Shown here one piece after another: positions 1-12,663 of a stretch of 64,000 nt of DNA. The notes beneath the pieces were generated by a model that was not told the DNA's origin, did no database searches, and saw only the letters and a program-made list of their open reading frames with translations. This DNA comes from Clavulina sp. PMI_390. Its lineage: Eukaryota > Basidiomycota > Agaricomycetes > Cantharellales > Hydnaceae. The DNA is taken from assembly GCA_015039315.1 (NCBI GenBank), contig WIDE01000030.1:159544-223543 (forward strand), read 5' to 3'. Each line of letters starts with the position of its first letter. Positions within the stretch are counted from its first letter, which is position 1. Position numbers and translations under genes: made by a program.

Positions 1-1522
1 TGAAGATTCCTCAATTCAACAGATGCCGAAACACAGGGGCTTATTAGCATCAACTCCGGTATGATATGCTCTGTCTGACTCCTATATCCTTAGACCTCTG
101 ATCTCTGTTTTGTCCTAATTCTAGCCGGGAACGCGATAATAAAAGTCGATAACACCACATACTCTACCGATCCGACATACGGTCGCGCATCTATTTCCAT
201 GTCAACACAAGGAACGTTTTCGCAAGGCAGCTTGGTCCTATTCCAGGCCGTTCACATGCCGTACGGTTGTGGTGTTTGTGAGTCACGATCAGAATCTGAT
301 GGATTTGCCTTACTAATGCACCTTTTTACCCTAGGGCCAGGATTCTGGACTTTGGTAAGGGTAATATCTTGAATTTGCTAACTGAGGATTCTTACGATGC
401 GGCGCCAGGGAGGGAATGAGACCAACTGGCCTCTATACGGCGAGATCGATATCGTTGGTAAGAGTTTCGATACATAGTGCTGTGCATACCGTTAAGCAGT
501 ACTATGCATCCAGAACAGGTCAACTTAGCCACCAACAACCAGTACTCCCTCCATACCGGTTCGTACTGAGCTTATTGTTAGACAAAGAATCTCGTATTAA
601 TCTTAACAATGCTGGGTGAAATCGCCTTTAGAACAAGGATGCACGCGACCAGCGCCCGCGGAAGGGCTGCAGACTGGGACAGCTGGCCAGGCTGACTGTT
701 GGAACGCCACTAACTACAACACTGGCTGTATTACTGTTGAGACAAAACCTGTCAGTATCCCGGCTCATCCTTTAACTCTCGCTGCTTGATCTGTTGCTTA
801 TCATGGTCCTTCGTTGCTTAGAATAATTATGGGGCTGGCTTTGCAGAAAACGGAGGTGGTGCCTATGCCCTCCAGTGGACGGATGATGCGATGCGCTTCT
901 GGTTCTTCCCCGTATGCGCCCAGTCACTGGGGTCTTCATATATCACTGTCCGCTAACACTGACATGCTATTGTGCTCTTGTGTGTCCAGAGAGGCTCCAT
1001 TCCACCTGACTTCGACTCCGCCAACCCAATGCCTGGCAACTGGGGCATCCCCTCTGGCCTTTATCCAGTATCCACATGCAATTTTGCGAATTATTTTGGG
1101 CCGCAGTCCATCCAGCTCGACATCGACCTTTGCGGCCTATATGCAGGGATTCAGTCAATTTTTAACGCGGGTGGGCTGTGTCAGGGCGTATGTACTGATC
1201 TGATCCAGAACGCATCATACTGGAATACTGCATACTTTGAGATCGAGTTCTTGAGGATATTTGTGGAGTGCGTTGTTGTTACACTATTTTCTCTCTTTTC
1301 CTGATTTGCTGACACCACCTTATCCCACAAACTCCCTCGTCTAGGTCCACGGGAACCGTCCCTCCAATACCCACAACTACCTCCTCGTCAGGTAATACAG
1401 CAACAACGTCCCCGACAGTCATCTCAGGCCATGCAGGCGGTGCGGCGAGTCTGAGAGCCATTGTATCTGTCCCCTTGCTTTACCTCGCCGTTATGGCAGG
1501 TATCTTCATTGTCTTTAGCTAA
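1..1522 (+). CDS. GH16 endo-beta-glucanase-like protein, 5'-truncated by window edge
   Basis: Glycoside hydrolase family 16, probably acting on beta-1,3/1,4-glucan outside the cell or at the wall. The upstream part lies before base 1. Spliced exons read [32 protein letters not shown], then [11 protein letters not shown] with the next residue E completed across an intron (donor near 455, acceptor near 516). This restores the catalytic ExDxxE motif. Downstream come [14 protein letters not shown], a Cys-rich stretch with [18 protein letters not shown] (about 676-730), [15 protein letters not shown] (860-918) and WGIPSGLYP (1040-1068). The last exon (about 1345-1522) is Ser/Thr-rich and ends in a hydrophobic tail, [15 protein letters not shown], which suggests a GPI signal or a C-terminal anchor. 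It converges on the KRE6-like gene at 1990. Family call is firm; exact substrate is not. Confidence 0.85.
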
Positions 1523-1989
1523 GTGGATGTACACGTTGCTACTTTGCGTAATTGCCCTACCAATTATGGCCAGGTGCCTTGCTTGCGTGTTAGATGTCAT
1601 GCTTTAGTTTTTTTTTCTTTTTGTTAGCTCGTATCCTCAATGTACTATACGATCTTGGCGCCATCAGGTAGTAGAATAACTGATCCAGACTGTTGTGATT
1701 CTAAGGAGTCTAACTACACATTCCAAATGAGTGTGATATGGGAATAACGAATGGCGAACGGCGACGTCCAATATACGATAGGCTCGGCGAACAGACAAGT
1801 ATCAAACTCGTGCTGGACCTTGGCTGCCGAATGGTGAATGGCAAATGTGCGATGCTTGGCAATCGGGATCAAGAAAGGAGTGAAGAGAGTAAGTTTGAAG
1901 AAGAGAGTGCTCAGCAAACGACGCAATGATGTCAATAAGAACGAGCATGAAGGGATGAGGGGTGTCGGGAATAAAGGAAGGGCTGATGA
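1523..1989. other. Convergent 3' intergenic region
   Basis: Lies between the stop of the GH16 gene and the stop of the minus-strand KRE6-like gene. It holds a T-rich stretch near 1606-1625 that may belong to the GH16 3' UTR. Open frames here are short and look like chance. I see no gene. Confidence 0.6.
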
Positions 1990-4900
1990 TCAACATTGAT
2001 CGACCTAATACGGGGGTTCGTGCAAGTAAAGCGTGACTAGATGGACCTGCCACGGAGTATCATCGCTACTTACTAAGGAATTCTTTGGTTTGGTGCCACC
2101 AGCTGATGCCCATGTGAGAAGCTGTGCATCTGTTTGCGAATGAGAGCAAATATCATGAGAATCAAGGCACACGGAGACATGATCCGGCTTACTGTTGTAC
2201 ACATTCGGGTGTTGGTTGATATAATCGGCTGTGGGGTAACCTGCATCATAACATCAGAATGCGAGACGCGCATATATGAGTAGGATAATGAGAAATATAC
2301 GCACCAGGCGGGTCGCAGCTTCGGTAATCGTCACTTAGGCCTTTCCGTTGATACACCCTAACATAGTCGAATCTTAACTCGGCTGGGAGCTGGAAAGCCG
2401 CTGAATCGACGGGTTGGAATGATGTAGAGACCGCCAAATTCAACACGATAGACTAGACGGGACAAAAAAAATACACCAAGTATTTTATTATGCGAAGGAG
2501 ACCCACCTCTGATCAGTTGTTGGAAATGGTGACGAGGGTGTTCCGAAGGAAACTGACCATTGGCTCCTCGGATATCAACCTCCGGGAGATGTTTACGGTT
2601 TCATCAGGACCAAAAACATTTGCGTCGACTGTGAAGACAGGGCTACCAGCGACCCAGCTAATGGAGCCCTCGTCGCGATTTTTCGGATTGGACCAATACT
2701 CAGTTCCGTACGTGGTCCACTGAGCGCCACCCTCGGCATAGGTGGTATCATTACTTTGTGTCAGCGCGGAAACCGCTTGCTGCCTGTTGGCATCGAATTC
2801 AGAGGAGGAAATAAGTTTTTGGCCTCGCAAATATGCAATCTGTACTCACAGACCACTTCCCCTACATTCGAATAGGTGAAATACCGGGTTAGTACCAGGC
2901 AGATCATGATGCTCTTACAGGAATATATAGGTCGCAGTGGTAGCCGCACTCACCGGTACGTATTGAGAGCTGTGGTCTCCGGGTTATAGATCGTCATATC
3001 CGCACTCGAATTTGGCGTGTAGTACAAGTAGTTGAATGGAGCCATTTGGGCTGACTGGGACACTCGACCATTCGTCTTAGTTTGCAAGTTGATCTGGGCC
3101 TCAAATATGTCTATCTCTGGCGCCCCTCGGCCGGTATTGACGTTTGGCCCAGGGTGAACCTCTCCGGGGCATGTGCAAGCTCTGTAATATCACAGGATTT
3201 GAATTAGGCACTTACTGTTCACAATGGCTAGTCAGAGAAAAGGACGCACGATAGACGTTGACCGGGCAGCCAAGAGAGGTTGTAGTTGGACTTGGGACTT
3301 GCCCCTCCCTTTTCATTGACTTCAGGCATGCCATTATATGTCTGGTTTGGCAGCGTTCCCCAGTCACAAGAGTCATATCTTAGTGAAATCAATTATGGAT
3401 TAGTCTAACGCGTAGGGTGAAGAAGGAATCGATGCTCACGTGTAAGGCCATAAACCATCAACTGATGCTCCATATCCGGGCCGGCCTAAATTTCCCATCA
3501 TCCAAGCCTAACATTCCGGTGTGAGTAGACTCAATCCGAGAGCAGAGGCTTCCCATTCAGCTTACGCCAGGCCACTAAATATTAGTCTGACCATTAGCGG
3601 AGAGACAGGAGAACAAAAACGCCTGCTGACTCACGTATCCCGAAATGTCACCCGCTCCTGGAAGGATTGTGCTCACTTAACCAGGATCAATTTAAAATAT
3701 GAGAAGTCATGGATCACACATCCATAGGTTAGGTCAGTTACCTTCAATGTACCCAGTCGTGAAGCAGAACTTGTTCCAACTGGAAACCGTTAAATATGCG
3801 GGCCTCTCCAGATATATTGAACAAGTCCAACTTACGATTGAAGCATACCAGATACGAACGGGAGACCTGGATGATCGTCTGTGTCTGCCCATTCAAGAAC
3901 AATAACCAAAGCACCATTGCGCGTCGTTATTTGCCCTGGAAAAGGCGTCAGGAAGCTGGTGGAAGGGCAAAAGAATGGATTACACGAACCGGGATCATAC
4001 CACTCCATATCTTCTGTTGCTGTGTACTAAGAAACGTGATTTAGCATGATTCTGGTGGCCGAGGTGTTTGTAGCCCACGAGGAGAGATACTCAACCCAGA
4101 GATCAACTGCTTCCCAATATGGATCCTCACCAGGGTAGAAACTCCTCCCATCGGTATTGAACTCGTCGGAGAATACAAGTTCGTACTCTTCGCCGTCGAT
4201 ACCAGTGCGCGTGAGTGCATGGACCGGCGTATCGGGGTCAATGAGCGCTGGGAGGTTGGGCAATGAAGGTACTTGACCAGTGGCATTCGTCTGTGCTGCT
4301 TGCCACGGCGAAGTCTTCCGCGTGTAGTGACTAATGAGGGGATAACCAGCGAAAAGAGTGATGAGGGCAAAAAGGATCAAGAGGAGCACTGTGGAAAAAA
4401 ATCAGACAAGATCGGTCCGTAGTACGGGTTCAAAACAAACAGAAGAGTACTTACCAGAGACATTGGCTATTCCCCTCCACGACGCATCGCTGATCTTTTT
4501 ATTCTTCACTCGGGGATCATGCAAATAGTCGTCCTCCTCCCCATCGTTGATGTCCTGAAGTCCCATATGTAATTGTTGATCTAGGCCGCCTAGTAAGGCA
4601 CTATGAGAATTTTGGTCCAATAGGGAAGACGTGGTAGGATATTTCGAATCTGCCAACAATCCAACCGTTGAATTGGTACTGGACATCAAAGACCACCGGT
4701 TGCGCGACGCGGTAAAAAGCGTGGAGGACCTACGAGGCCGCGGAGAATTCGGAAGACTGTACGGAAAGAGGGATTGCTGTAGACAGGGCGGGGGTGTCAA
4801 AGGCCCATAACTCTGAGGAATGGGCGGCATGGTATCATACCGGATAAGGACCAAACCCTGCGCCGACTTGGCCCGTCAGAATGTCTGAAATCTCACTTGA

Positions 4901-5278
4901 ACCCTCACTGCTACCACTGTTACTAGGTGCCACGCGAGCGATCAAATCGTTTCCCCGGCCATCTTCCCCCCGTACCTGCGTGGACATGCTGCCAGAAGGT
5001 CTCGCTCGCGCCGCCCGTCGAAAATCGCCCAAGGTGGAGCCAGAAGCGAAGTCCTTTTCTCCAGCATGGATAAATGCAGGATTTAGCAGCGGTGAGTTTT
5101 GATACCGTCTAGGGGAGGTAGAGATAGAGTTAAAGAGCGGGGGTTCATCTGTGGCTGAGCTCCCTGTACTGGTTCTAGAGCTAGGATGCAATGTCTGAGC
5201 TTCTAGCTGGTTCGGAGTTTTCTGCCTGCCAAGGGAGCTGATGCCAGCACCAGCTTTCTGATATTCGCGCGACGCCAT
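1990..5278 (-). CDS. Beta-glucan synthesis-associated protein, KRE6/SKN1 family, copy A
   Basis: Type II Golgi/ER membrane protein of the Kre6/Skn1 family (GH16-related), needed for beta-1,6-glucan assembly in yeast. The start at 5278 gives [10 protein letters not shown], and copy B also starts MASR. The cytosolic N-terminus is Ser/Pro-rich (5278 to about 4455). A membrane anchor follows ([18 protein letters not shown], about 4389-4330), then the luminal domain opening with [20 protein letters not shown] (about 4200-4140). Spliced exons give [17 protein letters not shown] joined to [38 protein letters not shown] and [13 protein letters not shown]. The last carries the GH16-type ExDxxE acid pair. 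Further exons read [26 protein letters not shown] and [14 protein letters not shown]. The final exon encodes only VDQC and the stop (2004-1990). It is tandem with copy B in the same orientation, and the exon pattern is conserved between them. Confidence 0.93.
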
Positions 5279-7026
5279 GGGGCAGCTGTAGAAGGGGGTT
5301 GAGTCGAGACAAAATATGATTATTTACTGTGGCTAACCTGGGTTGTCTGATATATAGCGCCTCCACAACTGATATACCACCAATGACCAGCGCCTAGATC
5401 GTTTCCAAGAAAGAAAGCAAAATGGCTCTCGCACTGCATCCTGATTTGTCAATGTATCGCCAGTGGAGCGCCCAAACTAGTGGATATTCCAACCCAGCGG
5501 GCGCGGTGGATCTGGTGAAGCCGACCCCGAACTCTTATCGCAGCTGCAGTGACCGACTGAATGGAAGACTAGAGCCTTGATTATTGGGGACATTCTCAAA
5601 AAGGCGCAAAAAAACCATAGAATACTGAAGTCGCTCTGCGGAGATCTGAACCCCAGTGAGGACTGATGGTTGTTCGAGAGGATTCCGACGTTTTCCAATG
5701 GCTCTTGACGTCATTTCTGTAGATGCGTCCTCTGCGCAAGCAATTCGACTTAATTAAGTGAAGAAGAGAACCGAGGGCATGGGGTAGCGTTCCAGCAACT
5801 GGGTCTGATGACTCCTATTCTGCAGCTGTCAAGTCGCTCAATTCTCTTGGCTGTTGCATTTCACAACTTCCGCGTCACCAGCAACAGGCAGTATTATTAG
5901 CCTTATCATCAGGGAGGCGATCCAAAGCCATGGTACACGAAGAAGTCTGGTGAGAAAAGAGCCGCAGAATATGATAAAGTCCAAAAGTGATGAGCTCAAG
6001 GGAGCGGGTGCAGAGAGAAGGCTTGGCGTGTGATCTGTAACTGAGGCCATCAGCGCTATCCCTTTCTCAGGAAGACAGTACCAGAGTGGTGACTCAGGCG
6101 TGATCGTTATGGTAGGAGGAAACAAGATCCTGACTCGGAGTCAGTGACTATCCCATCTTGTGGGAATTCTTGAAGTGATACTTCGGAACTCTCCATTTTG
6201 CCAAAGTCTCGGAAGCTATTATTGGATCAGCCTTGGAATCGGCTGGAGAGGTCGCTCACCTGCTAGTTATTAGTTGTAGCCCCCTCTCTTGGGGCGCAGC
6301 ACTGGTCCCGCCCCATTACTTCTTCGTTTCTCATCTGAGAGAACCTATCTGATCAGCATATGACACAAAAGTTACCAGGTTACAATTATTTCAAAAGTTC
6401 CATGCTGCAGCTCTGACAAAACAATTGAACCGGTCCTCGGAGCGGGTCCCTTGATCTGTCGAGGGCAGATATCATCATCACTACTTGACAAGATTAGCTC
6501 GAATATCCCACACATTGGGAAAGAAACTGTTTGGCGCGCATAAAGTGGGACTCACCATACATACTCGGGTGTTCGCGAACGAATCGGCTCAGCTCTGCCC
6601 GAGATGAATAAAAGTAGATGTGTATTGATTAGCAAACGGCAGCATCCCTAAGTAACTAAGTTATAAGTAAGGAACGAGGCCTAACGCCAGCGCACAAAGT
6701 GGAATAAATCAGATGCAGGGACGGTCTATCCTATCTGGAAAACAGACCGCTGGGGTGATAGGTGTATGTATACAAAAAGAAGGAAACGCAAATAGTAAGT
6801 GTGGGTGTCAGCAGTGAATAGAAGTGATAGGAAGAGGTCAAGTGAGTGCGGGGATGTGTAGGGTGACGAGAGAGAGATAGAGAGCGGAATGAACTGAAAG
6901 CAGGGAGTAGGTGGGTGGGTGGGTGAGTAGCATCGAAGAAAGAGAGGACGCGTGTATCGTGCAGAGTCCGTTTAAGAGATGGATGTACGTCGGAGGGGGA
7001 GCAAATAAAGGAAGCCAAGTCCGTGG
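5279..7026. other. Intergenic region between tandem KRE6-like genes
   Basis: About 1.75 kb, holding the promoter of copy A (adjacent to 5278) and the 3' flank of copy B. There is a short (GGTG)n microsatellite near 6909-6930 and a GA-rich tract near 6869-6885. Open frames at 5477-5698, 5838-6125 and 6731-7033 have no family signature or coding-like composition. I see no gene. Confidence 0.6.
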
Positions 7027-10000
7027 TCAACATTGATCAACCTAGAGTTCGAGGGGCAAAGAATCGGCAATAACGTCAGCGGCCTGAAAAACGAAGACGA
7101 TAAGCTAACGTACAATTGAGTTTTTAGGTTTAGTCTCGTTAGCTTGCGCCCATGTCGTCAATTGTGCGTCTGAATGAATTCCGATGCGTTAGGGAGAAGA
7201 CTGTGACAGAAAGAACATTTAGACGTACTGCTGTAGGGTACAGGATGGCGATTGATGTAATCGGCAGTGGGGTAGTCTGTACGATAAGATGCATATGATG
7301 GTCAGTCTTAGGTCTTGATGAGGAAAGCAATCGTGCATGAAAGACGCACTAGGAGGATCACAGCTGCGATAATCGTTGCTTAACCCCTTGCGCTGGTACA
7401 CTCTCACATAGTCAAACTTGAGCTCTGCAGGAAATTGGAAAGCCGCGGAATCGACGAGCTGGAAGGACTCGGAGACTGCCAAGTTGAGGACGATAGACTG
7501 CAAGTCGAGAGTTACGAAATCAGAAGATTGCCCAAGATAGAGGAAAAACCTATCCAAAAAAAGGAATCAAAACGCACCATTGGCTCCTCGGGAATCAACC
7601 TCCGGGAGATATTCACAGTTGCATCTGCCCCAAACACAGCTGCATCTACTTTGAACACGGGGGCATCCGCTACCCAGGTGATAAATCCTTCATCACGGTT
7701 ATTCTGGTTCGACCAGTACTCGATGCCGAACGGAGTGTACACGGCACCACCATAGGCGTAGGTCGTGGTATTGGTATCAGTAAGAGCAGATACAGCTTGT
7801 TGCCTGAATACAAAGATGAGTATTTATTAATATCGAGATTGAAAAAGTTGCAGTTGGAGACTCACAAAGCGGAGCCACTGTAAAAAGAAAAGAAGTGGGC
7901 ACGTTAGCATTAGCTTCGCCTATTATCCACCATACAACGTTTCCAGTGTATGAACTCACCGATAGGTGTTGAGCTTTGTCGTCTCAGCAGTATAGACCGT
8001 CATATCAGCACTCGTGTTTGCAGTCGGGTAGTACAAGTAGTTGAAAGGTGCCATCTGAGCAGATTGTGTAACTCGCCCGCTGTTGTAGGTATCCTTGTTG
8101 ATCTGCGCTTCGAAAATATCCACTTCGGGTGCTCCACGCCCGACACCAACGTTGGGGCCAGGGTGATCTTCACCTTTGCACGTGCATGCCCTAAAATAGG
8201 TTTCGAGCATCATGCGTGAGTAACCAGCGCGGAATTCATTATGCAACAGAGAAAAAGGCAAGGGAGCAATACGCACGATAGACGCTGACCGGGCAACCAC
8301 GAGAGGTTGTTGTTATACTTGGAATTCTGCCCTCCCTCTGCGTTTACCGCGGGCTGGTTGTTGTATGTCTGGTTTGGAAGTGTACCCCAGTCGCAAGAGT
8401 CGTATCTGAGATCGCCGAAAGCCGATTCGGGAATCGAGAATTAGCCGGGGAATGAGGATACGAGTGTACGTAGGAAATGAGCTTACGTATATGGCCAGAG
8501 ACCATCACCTGTTGCTCCGTATCCGGGTCGGCCCAAGTTGCCCATAAGCCAGGCCTAGCGCCTTTATGTTAATAGAGTGCAAAAAAGGGGAATTCGAGCA
8601 TTGGACATACACCAGGCCACTGTTAAGAGTGAACGTATTGATCAGAGTGGGAGCAATAACCGATGATGCACAAAAGACTTACGTATCCAGCGACGTCTGC
8701 GTGTCCAGGGAAGATTGTGCTGACTAGAAATAGAAAAACTTGAGGATCTACAGCAAGAGACTCCGCTCTGGATTGAACACACCTTCAATGTACCCTGTGG
8801 TGAAGCAGAACTTGTTCCATCTGGGTGACTAGATGTCAGGTGATAGAGCCAACGAAGGACAGGCAACCCATGACGCACGATTGGAGCATTCCTGAGACAT
8901 ACGGCAAGCCTGGATGATCATCTGTATCTGCTGCATCCAGTACGATAACAAGAGCACCGTCACGGGTCGTAATTTGTCCTGTGGAGCGAATAACGAGAAA
9001 ATGACGATGAGTGAAGCTCTTGCAAGATGAATAAATTTGTTGGACAAACCTGGATCATACCACTCGAGATCTTGGGTTGATTGATACTACAAGTCAAAGG
9101 TCTCAGATAGTAGCACACACAAAGGCAGAGAAAGAAGGATTCCTGACCCAAAGATCAACAGCCTCCCAGAACGGATCGTCGCCAGGGTAGAAACTCCTTC
9201 CGTCTTTGTTAAACTCATCAGAGAAGACAAGTTCATACTCCTGCCCATCCAGCCCAGTTCGTGTGAGTGCATAGTCGGGTGTGTCAGCGTCAATGAGACT
9301 CGGTAGGTTAGGTAAAGAAGGTATTTGACCGGTGCCGTTGGTTTGTACGTTCTCCCAAGGCGCATGGTGGGTCGTGAAGTGGGTGATGAGGGGGTATCCC
9401 GCGAAAAGAGTGATGAGGGCGATTAGGAGGAGAAGGAGAACTAGGCGAAAGAGTCAATAAAGCCGTTCTTCATGACACCCAAATAGCAAGTCGAAACAGC
9501 CTGGGATGCATACCGGAAACGTTTGCGACACCCCTCACGGACGTGTCGCCCATTTTCAGATTGCCGGCGCGAGGATCATGCATGTAATCATCGTCCTCCG
9601 CAGCAGTGTTGGCTCCAATCTTCTCATATAGCTCCCCATCTATCGTTTCGGGTAGCGCTATTCGAGATCTTTGGTTATACGATGCGAAAGGCATAGCGTA
9701 TTTGGAGTCTGCCATGAACCCAAGCACCGAGTTGGCGCTGGACACGGTGGACCACCGGTTGTGAGAGGAGGCAAACGGCATGGACGGCCTCCGAAGTGGC
9801 TGTTGCGAATCTGGTTGCGAGTCGGACAGACTGGGTCTAAACATGGACTGCAATTACGAAAAAAGACGATTTTTTTTTCGCCGTTGTAATCATGAGCGCT
9901 CGCTGTGTTGTGTACGATAGATAGGGTGGTGATGATGAGTGACGCGAACTTACGGGATAAGGCCCGTAGCCTGCGCCAACATGCCCGGTCTGGATGTCGA

Positions 10001-10328
10001 GGAGCTCGTTACCGCTCTCGCTGCTGCTGCCACTTGTCCCAGGGATCAGGTCGCTCGTCCGCGCGTTCTCCAATTGCGCCTGGGTCGACACGCTGTTGGA
10101 GCCCATGGACCTGCGTTGTGGGGCCGCCATTTTCCCAAACTCGTTCATTCCGCCAAGAGATGGATTCAGTGGAGATGGTCGTAGAGGCTGCCTTGAAGAG
10201 CTCGTTGCAGAAGGAAGCATTGCTTCGTGGGGAGGCGAAGGGCTGGTGCTGGGCGGTGAGTCTGGCAGGGATTTGTCGTACATATATCGGCCACGACCAC
10301 CTCCGCTACTATAATCGCGCGACGCCAT
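7027..10328 (-). CDS. Beta-glucan synthesis-associated protein, KRE6/SKN1 family, copy B
   Basis: Paralogue of copy A with the same architecture. The start at 10328 reads [18 protein letters not shown]. The Ser/Pro-rich cytosolic N-terminus contains [20 protein letters not shown] (near 9752-9700), aligning with [20 protein letters not shown] in copy A. The transmembrane anchor lies about 9440-9385. The luminal domain includes [20 protein letters not shown] (near 9245-9180), [12 protein letters not shown] (near 8820-8785), [14 protein letters not shown] (catalytic-type ExDxxE, near 8135-8095), [26 protein letters not shown] and [14 protein letters not shown]. The last exon encodes VDQC and the stop (7041-7027) after KPKNSI, exactly as in copy A. 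The coding sequences have drifted clearly, so the duplication is not recent. Upstream it faces DCD1 divergently. Confidence 0.93.
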
Positions 10329-11202
10329 GAGAGATCAGACTACAAGATGTGGGGCGTAACGAGCTGTCCGAGTACGCCAGACGCGAGGAGGGGAGGCCGT
10401 CGTCGTCGTCGCTGAAAACCGTCGGACCACTGGCCGTTAGTACGTTATTTCGGTCCCGTGACTGCCGCAACAGAATTCCATTCGCATCACGGCCACCAAA
10501 AACACTGCTTTGGGTCCATGCCCACTATGCCCGAATCATTACGTTTTTTCTTTTCTTTTCTTTTGACACAGAAGTGAAAGTAGAGTACAGAAGGACGAGC
10601 AAACTACGAAACCACGAGCTTTGAAATTCGAGTATCCAGCAAATTGGGGTGATGCTTCGAGGAATGACTTGAGAAGCAACAAAGGAACAGTGACAATCCA
10701 ACTTATGAGCGCCCAACCTGGTGAATTGCATAGGACCAGCCCTGGTTGTGGCCCCTCCTGAGACAATGGTGGAGTGGTTGTTGTGTTCGCATATTTGAGG
10801 GAGATGGGAACAAGCGGCATGGCTCATTCACAATCCATGGCGACCAACACAATCCCCTGAATTAGAAGGTCACCCCAGAAAGACTCATACATCTCCCTTC
10901 ATGACTACACTGAGGTACAGTCAAAAAAGTAAATCTACTATGAAGAACGCCAGAAAAAGTCGCTGCGGGCTTTCAATCGCGCTTTGGGGGGAAGGTGAGC
11001 TGCACATGTGAAATGACGTACATGCATGTTCCCAAATAATGTGGGAGATTTCGCGAGGAACACGATCGACAAACCACGCGAATTCCCACTCGAGGCTGTT
11101 GTGATATATTGATCTCGACCACCATCAACTCTATTCCTTCAACCCTTAGCTACACGCTTCACGTGGTAGTATTCTTCAGAAACGAAAGAAATCCAACTTG
11201 AG
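10329..11202. promoter_or_regulatory. Divergent intergenic region between KRE6-like copy B and dCMP deaminase
   Basis: This 874-bp gap separates two genes read outward, so it must hold both promoters. A T/C tract at about 10540-10564 resembles the pyrimidine-rich promoter stretches common in fungi. I can name no specific factor site. Open frames here have no recognisable product. Confidence 0.5.
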
Positions 11203-12452
11203 ATGTTCATTGGTGTAGTAGGATCTGCATGCTCTGGGAAACGGACCGCCATCGACTATCTCAAACGTGAAGGCTTCATCGAACTCTCAATCGCACCATC
11301 ATCTGCGCAGGTGGTACCTGTCATCCCAAATGTGCAAACATTCCCTACATCAAATGGTCTTTTGGATTTCGTGACACGTAATTGGCGCGAGAACTACGTG
11401 TCTCTTATCGCTGGAGACGAGTTTGACCTGTCGGAGATCTCTGTGAGGCCGTTCTTTCTTGTGTTGCGGATCGACGCGCCGATCCTCCTTCGATGGCGGC
11501 GACATCAGTCAGCGGGCATCCCATCATTTGATTAAGGGTGAGCGTAACTCATGAAAACGTTTATTTTTATCCAGGTTGAAGAGACCCAATTTTTCAATGA
11601 GCCTGGAAGCATTTGTCACCGCACATGACAGCGTTCATGCGAGCAGCCCACCGGTCGGCGTCGGAACTCCAGAGCTCCTAGTCATGAACAATTTTACTAC
11701 GACCGAGGAGTTGTACGATCGATTAGCTCAAATGAATCTACTCGATCCCGAAAGATTGCGCCCGGGATGGGATACGTATTTCATGGTATGTCCTCTTCAT
11801 CTTCCTCACTTCTCATTCGTACTGAAACACTGAAAAACCCCACAAAGACTTTGGCGAATCTTGCTTCTCTGCGTTCTAATTGCATGAAGCGACGCGTCGG
11901 AGCCATCATTGTCCGAAACCGGCGAATTATTGCGACTGGGTAAGCTGCTACCAACCATAGGGTCCCTGGACCCAACATCTGACGGCACCTTCGGTTTGCA
12001 CTTTAGGTACAATGGCACCCCTCGAAACCTCACAAACTGTAACGAGGGCGGCTGCCCACGGTGTAATGGTGGCGGAAACGTGGCGAGCGGAGATGAGTGC
12101 TTGTGTCTTCATGCGGAGGAGAATGCGCTCCTGGAAGCAGGCCGTGAGCGTGTAGGGCTTGACAGCGTTCTATACTGCAACACGTAAGTGTTAAATGATG
12201 GTGGCTCATTGCTATGCATAACCAGGTCTTTCCATGGCTATATATATAGATGTCCATGTCTGAAGTGCTCGATCAAGATTGTCCAGTCAGGCGTGAGAGA
12301 AGTTGTCTACAACCTAGCATACAAGATGTAAGTGTCCTTACTTGCCGGTTCTCCACTCGAAAGATACTGAGGTTGTTCTTAGGGATGATGCCACCGCCAG
12401 GGTATTTATCGAAGCTGGGGTTATTCTTAGGCAATACTCTCCTCCAGCTTGA
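11203..12452 (+). CDS. DCD1: Deoxycytidylate (dCMP) deaminase
   Basis: Zinc enzyme converting dCMP to dUMP, feeding thymidylate synthesis. Exons read as 11203-11507, 11575-11785, 11848-11939, 12007-12183, 12250-12327 and 12383-12452. The N-terminus, GVVGSACSGKRTAIDYL, is the degenerate P-loop-like extension seen in fungal DCD1 proteins. The deaminase domain runs LRPGWDTYFM-TLANLAS-KRRVGAIIV, ATGYNGTPRNLTNCNEGGC, zinc and catalytic motif CLHAEENALLEAG, then CPCLKC supplying the zinc cysteines. It ends VFIEAGVILRQYSPPA. The first intron needs care. The GTGAGC donor at 11538 would leave an in-frame TAA in exon 1 and a 37-nt intron. The GTCAGC donor at 11508 gives a 67-nt intron and keeps the frame as RWRRHQ-LKRPNFS. 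Confidence 0.93.
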
Positions 12453-12663
12453 TACCAAAACACCCCGACGTCTGTTTTAATATAACGTCGCTTGTACAAC
12501 TGCCAGCAAAACTGTATACCAGAACCATTGTGACGCTGATATGAAGGCTTCTCTTGAATATTCACACCTCTGCGCTGGATGTATGCGGCTCGTAAACAGG
12601 CCCAAATACCAAGCCGCTCCTCCCCTTGTGGTCGGCCGTACCGAGAGGTTTTTTTATCTGGTT

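Noticed and set aside
9905..10330. Plus-strand frames of 106-141 codons
   Set aside because: Antisense to the first exon of the KRE6-like copy B.
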